DNA of 12,476 nucleotides from UBA6614 sp002433235 (GTDB lineage Bacteria > Verrucomicrobiota > Verrucomicrobiia > Limisphaerales > UBA1100): contig DJHS01000126.1 in the NCBI GenBank assembly GCA_002433235.1, forward strand, positions 1 through 12,476, read 5' to 3'. Both the position numbers and the translations under genes were made by a program. Every line of letters starts with the position of its first letter. The stretch's first letter is position 1. The notes beneath the pieces were generated by a model, which was not told the origin of the DNA, did no database searches, and saw nothing but the letters and a program-made list of their open reading frames with translations. This document shows, in pieces, positions 6,774-12,476 of this stretch.

Positions 6774-8228
6774 ATGTCAAACATTCCGAATATTCCCGTG
6801 CTCCGCTGGGGCGAACCGTATGAGAGCCTGGAGGTGGATGAGGTGATCCACCATCGCACCGGCGAGGTGCTGGCGAAGGTGGGGCAGGCCAACCCGGGCC
6901 TGATGGCGCGCGACATGAAAAAGGCGGCGCGGGCGCGCGAGGTGTTGACGGAGATCCCGATCGCCGAGCTGCGGGAGATGATGAAGAAGGCGGGCGACCT
7001 CTATCTGAACGCGACGCTGCCGATGGGCGACAGCGAGCAGAGCCCGGATGACTTCGCGCGGCAACAGAGCGCGAGCACGGGGCTGCCGGAGCACATGTGC
7101 AAGTTCAACATGGAGAAGAACCATTTCGTGTTGAACAACATGGACCAGATCCTGGACGCGCTGACGCGGGGGCTGGAGCTGGACATTTTAACGCGCGGTT
7201 ACGGCGTGGAGCCGCGCGGCGTGCCGGTGAGCTACCAGGCCAACGCGCCGGTGCTGGGGATGGTGCTGCCGAGCAACTCGCCGGGCGTGCACACGTTGTG
7301 GCTGCCGGTGATCCCGATGCAGATCGGGCTAGTGCTCAAGCCGGGGCCACAGGAGCCGTGGACGCCGTACCGAATGGCGTCGGCGTTTTTCGAGGCAGGC
7401 GTGCCGCGGGAGTGCATCGGCATTTACCCCGGCGGCGGCGAGATGGGCGCGGAAACGGTGAGCCGCTGCGAGCGGGTGATGATCTTTGGCAGCACGCAGA
7501 CGGTGCAGCAGTACAAGGGCAACGAGAGCGTGCAGGTTCACGGGCCGGGCTTCAGCAAGATTTTGCTGGGCGACGATTGCGTGGACGACTGGGAGCAGCA
7601 CATCGACCTGATGGCCGAGTCGATCTACAAGAACAGCGGGCGCGGTTGCATCAACTGCTCGGGCATCTGGGCCTCGCGCCACACGAAGGAGATCGCTGAG
7701 GCGCTGGCGGAAAAGCTGGGGCCGATCGAGGCGAAGGACCCGACGGACCCCGAGGCGGGGCTGGCGGCGTTCACGGTGGAGGGACAGGCGCAGGCAATTT
7801 GGGGGATGATCGAGGAAGGCTGCGAAGAGGACGGCACGACGCACTGCACGGGCGCGCACGGCGACCGCTTGGTGGAGATGGAGCGCTGCGCGTACATCCG
7901 CCCGACGATCATCCACTGCGACTCGCCCGAGCGCAAGCTGGCCAACACCGAGTACATGTACCCCTACTGCACGGTGGTGGAGTGCCCGCAGGAGCAGATG
8001 ATCGGCAAGATCGGCGGCACGCTGGTGGCCTCGGGCATCACGGAAGACGAGGCGTGGATCCGCCAGCTGATCGACGCGCGCAATATCGACCGCCTGAACA
8101 TCGGCCCGCTGCCGACCATCCAGCTCAACTGGCTGCAGCCGCACGAGGGCAACATCGTGGACTTCCTGTTCCGCGCGAGGGCGTTCCAGTCCACGGAGGA
8201 AAAAATCGCGGCCGTGACGCCGGCGTAG
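6774..8228 (+). CDS. Aldehyde dehydrogenase superfamily protein, divergent active site
   Basis: 484 residues, the usual ALDH length. The Rossmann part shows VLPSNSPGVHTLW (164-176), whose N168 matches the oxyanion-hole Asn, then LVLKPGPQEPW with K189 matching the cofactor lysine, and IFGSTQTVQQY (237-247) in place of FTGSTxxG. The catalytic cysteine is C292 in NSGRGCINCSG (288-297). E393 in TEYMYPY corresponds to the second conserved Glu of ExFGP. The usual general-base Glu of the LELGG motif is not seen: the matching segment reads VHGPGFSKILLGDD (255-268), resembling the GPGNPP-type motif of CoA-acylating aldehyde dehydrogenases, which also lack that Glu. An NAD(P)-dependent aldehyde oxidation, possibly CoA-acylating, is inference; the substrate is unknown. 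ATG 6774 is preferred because an upstream in-frame GTG (6750) lies in a hairpin and would add a non-family leader. The gene is visibly richer in G/C-ending codons than its upstream neighbour. Confidence 0.85.
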   Translation: MSNIPNIPVLRWGEPYESLEVDEVIHHRTGEVLAKVGQANPGLMARDMKKAARAREVLTEIPIAELREMMKKAGDLYLNATLPMGDSEQSPDDFARQQSASTGLPEHMCKFNMEKNHFVLNNMDQILDALTRGLELDILTRGYGVEPRGVPVSYQANAPVLGMVLPSNSPGVHTLWLPVIPMQIGLVLKPGPQEPWTPYRMASAFFEAGVPRECIGIYPGGGEMGAETVSRCERVMIFGSTQTVQQYKGNESVQVHGPGFSKILLGDDCVDDWEQHIDLMAESIYKNSGRGCINCSGIWASRHTKEIAEALAEKLGPIEAKDPTDPEAGLAAFTVEGQAQAIWGMIEEGCEEDGTTHCTGAHGDRLVEMERCAYIRPTIIHCDSPERKLANTEYMYPYCTVVECPQEQMIGKIGGTLVASGITEDEAWIRQLIDARNIDRLNIGPLPTIQLNWLQPHEGNIVDFLFRARAFQSTEEKIAAVTPA

Positions 8229-8242
8229 CGAACAACCCATTC

Positions 8243-8270
8243 TTGACGGCGGGCTTGTAATTCAGAAGAT
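8243..8270 (+). promoter_or_regulatory. Candidate promoter for the nuo operon
   Basis: TTGACG (8243-8248) is one base from the sigma-70 -35 consensus. GAAGAT, 16 bases later (8265-8270), is a poor -10 that keeps the important second A and final T. It lies in the 51-bp gap between the aldehyde dehydrogenase stop and the nuoA start, where an operon promoter would be expected. The initiating transcript would have a very short leader. Evidence is weak because of the -10. Confidence 0.25.
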
Positions 8271-8279
8271 GCCCCTGTT

Positions 8280-8681
8280 TTGGGGGTGGAGAATTTAATC
8301 CTGCTGTCTGTCTCGGCAGACAAGCCGTTCGCATCCTATTTATTGCTGGCAGTAATGGCCATTTTGGCGGTGAGCTTTGCGCTGGTGCCGCTGATTCTCT
8401 CGGCTATTTTGGCCCCGAAAAAACCGGGTGACATCAAGGAATCCACTTTCGAGTGCGGCCTGGAGTCCAAGGGCGACTCGTGGGGGCAATTCAAGGTGCA
8501 ATACTACCTGTACGCGCTGGCTTTTGTGATTTTCGATATTGAGGCGGTGTTCATTTATCCGTGGGCGGTGGCGTTCACGGGGCTGTCGTTCGGGGCGTTC
8601 CTCGCGATGGGCGTGTTCATCCTGCTGCTGGCAGAGAGCCTCATTTACCTGTGGATCAAAGGCGTGCTGACGTGGAAATGA
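8280..8681 (+). CDS. nuoA: NADH-quinone oxidoreductase subunit A
   Basis: 133 residues, slightly longer than the usual ~120. NuoA is a small membrane subunit of complex I next to the quinone site. Three hydrophobic helices are visible at about 18-44, 75-97 and 102-126. Family signatures are FECGLES (57-63; YECG is the common form), the FKVQYYLYALAFVIFDIEAV stretch (71-90) and IYPWA (92-96). The start is uncertain: TTG at 8280 and GTG at 8286 are in frame, and no ATG lies before the first helix. It is the first gene of the nuo operon here. The gap to nuoB is 83 bases, the only non-overlapping junction of the operon in this window, and holds an inverted repeat. Confidence 0.93.
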   Translation: MGVENLILLSVSADKPFASYLLLAVMAILAVSFALVPLILSAILAPKKPGDIKESTFECGLESKGDSWGQFKVQYYLYALAFVIFDIEAVFIYPWAVAFTGLSFGAFLAMGVFILLLAESLIYLWIKGVLTWK

Positions 8682-8687
8682 CGAATT

Positions 8688-8760
8688 GGGAGGGACAAGT
8701 TCCACCTCGTTCCATGAATTGAATTTGAAAACAGGGACGACGTGGAAGTCGTCCCTCCCG
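8688..8760. repeat. Inverted repeat between nuoA and nuoB, REP/MITE-like
   Basis: The left arm begins GGGAGGGACAAGTTTCCACC (8688 onward). The reverse complement of the right arm (ending 8760) begins GGGAGGGACGACTTCCACG, so the arms match over about 27 bases with a few mismatches and one indel. The right arm itself contains a perfect 9-bp hairpin, AGGGACGAC (8734-8742) pairing with GTCGTCCCT (8749-8757) around the loop GTGGAA. No T-run follows, so this is not a standard intrinsic terminator. It may be a dispersed repetitive element or an mRNA processing or stability structure. The first explanation is inference without a genome-wide search. Confidence 0.65.
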
Positions 8761-8764
8761 GCGA

Positions 8765-9433
8765 ATGACAATTGAAAATCAACAGGTCGGCATGGACCTC
8801 GACGACACCACGCGCGCGGAGCTGGAGCGGGCGGGTGTGATCGTGAGTCAGGTGGACTTTCTCTACAACTGGGCGCGCGGCGGGTCGGTGTGGCCGCTGA
8901 CCTTCGGGCTGGCGTGCTGCGCCATCGAGATGATTGCCTCGGCTACCTCGCGCTATGACATCTCGCGCTTTGGCTCGGAAGTGTTCCGGCCCACGCCACG
9001 TCAGGCGGATCTGATGATCGTCTCCGGCACGGTCACCAAGAAAATGGCCCCGCAAGTCGTGCGCATTTACAATCAAATGCCCGAGCCCAAATGGGTAATT
9101 GCCATGGGCGCGTGCGCCATTTCCGGCGGGCCATTCAAGCAGGGCTACAATGTGCTGAAGGGCATCGACCGCTATATTCCCGTGGATGTGTATCTGCCCG
9201 GCTGCCCGCCCCGGCCGGAGGCTGTGCTGCAATCGCTCAATTATTTACAGGAAAAAATCCGCGGGCAGGACATCACGAAAGATCCCGCCTTCACCGAGGG
9301 CCGCCGGCAGTATCCGGTACCGGAATTTACCGGCACGGATCTCGAGCCGCCGTACAACCCGGAGGTGTGGACGCCGCCGGAAAACCCGAACGGCGAACCG
9401 GCCGAGCCGCCCAAGAAAAAAGCCGACGCATGA
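8765..9433 (+). CDS. nuoB: NADH-quinone oxidoreductase subunit B
   Basis: 222 residues. NuoB carries the terminal [4Fe-4S] cluster N2, which hands electrons to quinone at the junction of the peripheral and membrane arms. The ligands are visible as Cys51 and Cys52 in FGLACCAIEM, Cys117 in MGACAISGG and Cys147 in YLPGCPPRPEA. The catalytic core spans about 25-170. The last ~50 residues are a Pro/Glu/Lys-rich tail ending in PAEPPKKKADA that is longer than in many NuoB proteins. ATG 8765 follows the inverted repeat directly, with no clear Shine-Dalgarno sequence. The stop overlaps the nuoC start as ATGA. Confidence 0.97.
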   Translation: MTIENQQVGMDLDDTTRAELERAGVIVSQVDFLYNWARGGSVWPLTFGLACCAIEMIASATSRYDISRFGSEVFRPTPRQADLMIVSGTVTKKMAPQVVRIYNQMPEPKWVIAMGACAISGGPFKQGYNVLKGIDRYIPVDVYLPGCPPRPEAVLQSLNYLQEKIRGQDITKDPAFTEGRRQYPVPEFTGTDLEPPYNPEVWTPPENPNGEPAEPPKKKADA

Positions 9434-9993
9434 GCACCCTGTCTCACGAGCCGTTGCTGGCGAAGTTTCCGGAAGCCCAATGGGATGAGGCGGCCGGCGC
9501 GGTGATCCTGCCCGAAGGTCAGGCCCGGGCGATTGCCGAATGGCTGGTGGAGCAGGGCGGCGATTACTGCAGCAACGTGACCGGCGTGGATTATCTCGAG
9601 GCTGAGGTGAAGGAGAAAATTAAAAACGAGGAGGGCGAGGAGGAAACCGTCACACGCATCGAGCCCGGCCGCATCGATGTTGTTTACCACATTTATTCCA
9701 TGCGCGATCGCACCGGCCCGCTGGTGCTTAAGCAACGCACCACGCGCGAGAATGCCACGGCTAAATCGCTCACGCCGGTGTGGCGCAGCTGCGAATTGCA
9801 GGAGCGTGAGGTGTACGATTTGTTTGGCGTGAACTTCACCGGCCACCCGGACCAGCGCCGCATCCTCATGTGGGACGAGTTTGAAGGCCACCCGATGCGC
9901 AAGGATTACGCGGAGCCCTTTGATTACGAGTGGGAACCCACGCCGCACGACGAAATTCTCGAGAAGCACAAGAAAGGGAAAGTGATCGTTTGA
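9430..9993 (+). CDS. nuoC: NADH-quinone oxidoreductase subunit C
   Basis: 187 residues, a stand-alone NuoC rather than a NuoCD fusion. It is a peripheral-arm structural subunit (30-kDa family). The signature is clear: ELQEREVYDLFGVNFTGHP (122-140), then RRILMWDEFEGHPMRKDY (143-160), the expected ERExxDxxG and GHPxRKD motifs. A Glu/Lys-rich insertion (about 59-78) splits the N-terminal alpha/beta domain between the DYLEA and RIDVVYHIYS strands. The reading frame is open far upstream inside nuoB, but the ATG at 9430, overlapping the nuoB stop (ATGA), gives the family N-terminus. The end overlaps the TTG start of nuoD. Confidence 0.96.
   Translation: MSTLSHEPLLAKFPEAQWDEAAGAVILPEGQARAIAEWLVEQGGDYCSNVTGVDYLEAEVKEKIKNEEGEEETVTRIEPGRIDVVYHIYSMRDRTGPLVLKQRTTRENATAKSLTPVWRSCELQEREVYDLFGVNFTGHPDQRRILMWDEFEGHPMRKDYAEPFDYEWEPTPHDEILEKHKKGKVIV
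9976..9979 (+). promoter_or_regulatory. Shine-Dalgarno site that supports the TTG start of nuoD
   Basis: GGGA within AAAGGGAAAG lies 10 bases before TTG 9990. It supports starting nuoD at the TTG overlapping the nuoC stop rather than at an upstream in-frame ATG (9930), which would add a 20-residue Arg-rich leader lacking family similarity. Confidence 0.5.
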
Positions 9994-11132
9994 CGACTGC
10001 CGCGCCCAATTACGAACTCATTCAGCAGGACGGTTTGGACACCGGCCTGCTGGAGGTTTCGATGGGGCCGCATCATCCCAGCACCCACGGCGTGTTTCGT
10101 ATGGACGTGAAGCTCGATGGCGAAACCGTCGTGGATCTGAAGCCGGTCTTCGGTTATCTGCATCGCAATCACGAAAAGCTCGCGGAAAACATGAGCTACC
10201 TCGCGAGCATGCCTTTCGCCGATCGGCTCGATTATTTTAACAGTATGACCAACAACTGGGCCTACGCCTTGGCGGCGGAACAGTTGGTGGAGGTGGAAGT
10301 GCCGGAACGCGCCGAGTACCTGCGGGTCATCATGGCCGAGCTCACGCGGCTGGTGAATCATGTTTCCCTCGTTGGCTTTTTCGTCAATGACCTCGGCGCC
10401 CTGGGCACGCCGCTGCTGTATGCCTTCCGCGAACGCGAGAAAATTCTCGACTTGTTTGAGCAGGCCAGTGGCGCCCGCATGATGTGCAATTACTTCCGCT
10501 TCGGCGGCCTGCGCAATGACGTGCCCGAGGGCTGGCTCGACCGCACGCGCGAGGTGGTCGACCGGTTCCCGGCTTTCCTCGATGAATACGAGCAGTTGCT
10601 CTGCGAAAACGAAATCATTCTCAGCCGAACACAGGGCATAGGCGTGATGTCGCGTGAGCTGGCAATAAACGCCGGGATCACCGGTCCCATGCTGCGCGCC
10701 AGCGGCGAGCCTTACGACCTGCGCAAAGTGGATGCGTACGGCATCTACGATCGTTTTCAATTCCGCGTGCCGTACGGTGAGGCGGGAGACTGTTATGATC
10801 GATTTATGGTGCGCATGCTGGAGATGCGCGAGAGCATCGGCATCCTCAAGCAGGCACTGGCGAATATTCCCGAGGGCCCCATCATGGGCAAGATGGGCAA
10901 GGTATTTAAGCCCAAGCCCAAGGAAGTGTACGGCCGCGTGGAGGCGCCCAAGGGCGAGCTCGGCTTTTACCTCATCGCCAACGGCACGCCCAAGCCGTAT
11001 CGCTATCGCGTGCGGCCGCCCTCGTTCATCAACCTCACCACGCTGCGCGACATGTGCCTCGGCCAAAAAGTAGCCGACGCCGTGATCATCCTCGGCAGCA
11101 TCGACATCGTGCTTGGGGAGGTGGACCGATGA
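9990..11132 (+). CDS. nuoD: NADH-quinone oxidoreductase subunit D
   Basis: 380 residues from TTG 9990, close to the family's ~390-410. NuoD (49-kDa subunit) forms much of the quinone cavity with NuoB. Visible motifs are MGPHHPSTHGVFRMDVKLDG (25-44), with the conserved quinone-site His in the HHPSTHG loop, YLHRNHEKLAE (56-66), and the DRLDYFNSMTNNWAYALAAE stretch (78-97) carrying the quinone-site Tyr. Next come LTRLVNHVSLVGFFVNDLGA and RFGGLRNDVPEGW. The C-terminus has YRVRPPSFINL and ends IVLGEVDR, as expected. It lacks the C-terminal cysteine pairs of the related hydrogenase large subunits, so it is complex I rather than hydrogenase. The TTGA overlap with nuoC and ATGA overlap with nuoI indicate tight translational coupling. 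Confidence 0.97.
   Translation: MTTAAPNYELIQQDGLDTGLLEVSMGPHHPSTHGVFRMDVKLDGETVVDLKPVFGYLHRNHEKLAENMSYLASMPFADRLDYFNSMTNNWAYALAAEQLVEVEVPERAEYLRVIMAELTRLVNHVSLVGFFVNDLGALGTPLLYAFREREKILDLFEQASGARMMCNYFRFGGLRNDVPEGWLDRTREVVDRFPAFLDEYEQLLCENEIILSRTQGIGVMSRELAINAGITGPMLRASGEPYDLRKVDAYGIYDRFQFRVPYGEAGDCYDRFMVRMLEMRESIGILKQALANIPEGPIMGKMGKVFKPKPKEVYGRVEAPKGELGFYLIANGTPKPYRYRVRPPSFINLTTLRDMCLGQKVADAVIILGSIDIVLGEVDR
11115..11123 (+). promoter_or_regulatory. Shine-Dalgarno site deciding the nuoI start
   Basis: GGGGAGGTG, 5 bases before ATG 11129, is a strong ribosome site lying inside the end of nuoD. It fixes the nuoI start at 11129 although the frame is open further upstream. Confidence 0.65.
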
Positions 11133-11893
11133 GCCTGCTCGGCGGCGGCATTTTCAAGGGCATGGCGGTGACGCTGCGCAATTTTGTTGGATCCTATTTC
11201 AACAAGGAACGCCTCGTTACCAACGACTACGCCTGGCGGCCCAAGGAAGATGCTGAACTGCCCCAAAGCGCCGGCGAATATCCCAAGGAAGAAGGCGAAC
11301 AACTCAGCGACACCACAACCGTCACCAATTACAGCCGGAATTTTCCCATGCTGCTGCATGACGGCAAAGATGGTGATACGCCGATGGATACCATCCGTTG
11401 TGTGGCCTGCCAAATCTGCGAGCGTGAGTGCCCGCCCCAGTGCATTTACATCGAGAAGATGTACGACGAGAATGGCAAGTACATCAAAAGCCCGGCGAAA
11501 TTCGACATCGACGTGAGCGTTTGCATGAGCTGCCAGATTTGCGTGGAAGTGTGCCCCTTCGATGCCATCGTAATGAACAGCCAATTCGAGCTCAGCACGC
11601 CCGACCGCTTCGGCGGGCTGCTGCTGCGCCGCGATGATCTGCTGAAGAGCAACGATTACTATCACCAGATTCACCCCGAGGAAGCCGCCGCGCGCGATCA
11701 ACGTATGGCCGATGAAAAGGCCGCTAAGGAGGCCAAGAAAAAAGCCGCCGCCGAGGCTGCTAAAAAGAAGGCCGCCGAAAAAGCCAAAGCGGAAGCTGAG
11801 GCCAAGGCAAAGGAGGCTGAGGCAGCTCAGGCCGAAGGTGCCGAAGAAAAATCGGAACCTGAAGGCGGTGACAGCAAGGAGGCCACGGAATGA
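11129..11893 (+). CDS. nuoI: NADH-quinone oxidoreductase subunit I with extended Lys/Ala/Glu tail
   Basis: 254 residues, longer than the common 160-220. NuoI is a ferredoxin-like peripheral subunit carrying clusters N6a and N6b on the route to N2. Cluster 1 ligands are C91, C94, C97 and C101 (CVACQICERECPP). Cluster 2 ligands are C132, C135, C138 and C142 (CMSCQICVEVCPF). The amphipathic N-terminus GIFKGMAVTLRNFV and the later FELSTPDR and LLLRRDDLL are typical. Two unusual parts are seen: a longer polar stretch before cluster 1 (about 41-75) and a 70-residue tail (185-254) made almost wholly of Lys, Ala and Glu, probably a single helix or coiled coil and acidic at the very end. Start ATG 11129 overlaps the nuoD stop and has a strong ribosome site. 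Confidence 0.95.
   Translation: MSLLGGGIFKGMAVTLRNFVGSYFNKERLVTNDYAWRPKEDAELPQSAGEYPKEEGEQLSDTTTVTNYSRNFPMLLHDGKDGDTPMDTIRCVACQICERECPPQCIYIEKMYDENGKYIKSPAKFDIDVSVCMSCQICVEVCPFDAIVMNSQFELSTPDRFGGLLLRRDDLLKSNDYYHQIHPEEAAARDQRMADEKAAKEAKKKAAAEAAKKKAAEKAKAEAEAKAKEAEAAQAEGAEEKSEPEGGDSKEATE
11876..11882 (+). promoter_or_regulatory. Consensus Shine-Dalgarno site for nuoH
   Basis: AAGGAGG, 7 bases before ATG 11890, is essentially the full anti-16S complement and the strongest ribosome site in the window. It lies inside the last codons of nuoI and confirms the nuoH start. Confidence 0.7.
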
Positions 11894-12476
11894 GCTGGGA
11901 ACTGATCCGCGACATTCTCATCACCACCGTGCCGTTGCTCGTGATTTTCCCGTCGCTCTTTGCCTTCACCACATGGATCGAGCGCAANNNNNNNNNNNNN
12001 NNNNNNNNNNNNNNNNNNNNNNNNNNNNNNNNNNNNNNNNNNNNNNNNNNNNNNNNNNNNNNNNNNNNNNNNNNNNNNNNNNNNNNNNNNNNNNNNNNNN
12101 NNNNNNNNNNNNNNNNNNNNNNNNNNNNNNNNNNNNNNNNNNNNNNNNNNNNNNNNNNNNNNNNNNNNNNNNNNNNNNNNNNNNNNNNNNNNNNNNNNNN
12201 NNNNNNNNNNNNNNNNNNNNNNNNNNNNNNNNNNNNNNNNNNNNNNNNNNNNNNNNNNNNNNNNNNNNNNNNNNNNNNNNNNNNNNNNNNNNNNNNNNNN
12301 NNNNNNNNNNNNNNNNNNNNNNNNNNNNNNNNNNNNNNNNNATTCAAAACCGTATCGGCCCCAACAAGACCGGCGTGCCGTGCACCCGCATCAGCCTTTT
12401 CGGACTCGGCCAGCCCGCCGCCGACGGCATCAAGATGCTGTTCAAGGAAGATATTGTGCCCAAGGGCGCCGACCGC
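11890..12476 (+). CDS. nuoH: NADH-quinone oxidoreductase subunit H, interrupted by an assembly gap and cut at the right edge
   Basis: NuoH is the membrane subunit that joins the two arms of complex I and lines the quinone channel. The visible start is MSWELIRDILITTVPLLVIF and continues through the first helix to FTTWIER (residues 1-32). After the Ns the reading is IQNRIGPNKTGVPCTRISLF, then GLGQPAADGIKMLFKEDIVP and KGADR, the conserved RIGPN and LFKEDI region. In the family the ER is followed almost at once by this segment, so only about five residues should be missing. If the N run is taken literally at 354 bases, the two halves are out of frame. Start overlaps the nuoI stop (ATGA). A short insertion, VPCTRISLF, separates RIGPN from GLGQP compared with the usual RIGPNRVGPxGLLQP. 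Confidence 0.93.
   Translation, partial: MSWELIRDILITTVPLLVIFPSLFAFTTWIERXXXXXXXXXXXXXXXXXXXXXXXXXXXXXXXXXXXXXXXXXXXXXXXXXXXXXXXXXXXXXXXXXXXXXXXXXXXXXXXXXXXXXXXXXXXXXXXXXXXXXXXXXXXXXXXXXXXXXXXFKTVSAPTRPACRAPASAFSDSASPPPTASRCCSRKILCPRAPT
11988..12341. other. Assembly gap (354 Ns)
   Basis: A single run of 354 Ns inside nuoH. Nothing can be read. The flanks are two parts of one NuoH protein that normally lie only a few codons apart, so the stated length is probably a scaffolding estimate rather than real sequence. Confidence 0.97.

Noticed and set aside
4075..8228. A carboxysome or metabolosome locus suggested by carbonic anhydrase next to an aldehyde dehydrogenase
   Set aside because: No shell protein (BMC-H or BMC-P), RuBisCO or signature enzyme is present. 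Microcompartment carbonic anhydrases are generally of other classes and lack a membrane helix.
7329..8240. A 303-residue minus-strand open frame opposite the aldehyde dehydrogenase gene
   Set aside because: Arg/His/Ala-rich translation typical of the antisense of a GC-rich gene; the plus strand carries clear ALDH motifs.
8340..8771. A minus-strand small open frame spanning the nuoA-nuoB spacer and nuoA
   Set aside because: It is antisense to nuoA and its start arises from the inverted repeat; short frames like this are often created by dispersed repeats.
9091..9429. An upstream extension of nuoC inside nuoB
   Set aside because: The frame is open, but the Arg/Gly/Ala-rich sequence is the wrong frame of nuoB; the ATGA overlap at 9430 gives the true start.
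9924..11066. A 380-residue minus-strand open frame opposite nuoD
   Set aside because: Antisense shadow of a gene with unmistakable NuoD motifs; no family features of its own.
11054..11128. An upstream extension of nuoI inside nuoD
   Set aside because: The leader is Arg/Pro-rich out-of-frame nuoD sequence; the strong ribosome site at 11115-11123 points to ATG 11129.
1..12476. CRISPR arrays, tRNA or rRNA genes, transposases, integrases and phage genes
   Set aside because: Looked for on both strands; no regularly spaced repeats, cloverleaf-like sequence or recognisable mobile-element protein was seen.

Overview
The window looks like a metagenome-assembled contig from the PVC superphylum, most probably Verrucomicrobiota. 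The main evidence is the DUF1549 and DUF1501 pair on the minus strand, a gene family expanded in planctomycetes and verrucomicrobia. A run of Ns at 11988-12341 shows the contig was scaffolded. Species cannot be named from the sequence.

Layout. Bases 1-2019 (minus strand) hold a DUF1501 secreted protein and, overlapping its end, the first ~196 codons of a DUF1549-type secreted protein that runs off the left edge. A 65-bp divergent spacer leads to a plus-strand amino-acid biosynthesis pair, hisI and trpE, which overlap by 4 bp. Next comes the most unusual gene (4075-6672): one protein with an acidic Ala/Glu/Pro-rich N-terminus, one membrane segment, a Sel1/TPR-like helical region and two complete alpha-carbonic anhydrase domains in tandem. 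It is followed by a GC-rich aldehyde dehydrogenase-superfamily gene (6774-8228) whose usual general-base glutamate appears to be replaced.

From 8280 to the right edge there is a respiratory complex I operon in the order nuoA, nuoB, nuoC, nuoD, nuoI, nuoH. From nuoB onward every junction is a 4-base stop/start overlap. The one loose junction, nuoA-nuoB, contains an inverted repeat. The NADH-input genes nuoE, nuoF and nuoG are absent from the place they usually occupy (between nuoD and nuoH/nuoI), and nuoI precedes nuoH. NuoI carries a long Lys/Ala/Glu tail. nuoH is interrupted by the N run, whose printed length agrees neither with the reading frame nor with the NuoH family.

How the genes relate. 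The nuo genes encode one proton-pumping quinone reductase. hisI and trpE feed histidine and tryptophan synthesis. The DUF1501/DUF1549 pair is a typical PVC secreted module of unknown substrate. Nothing in the sequence ties the carbonic anhydrase or the aldehyde dehydrogenase to complex I beyond adjacency on the same strand. The best candidate for something little described is the membrane-anchored tandem carbonic anhydrase. No tRNA, rRNA, CRISPR array, transposase or phage gene was seen.
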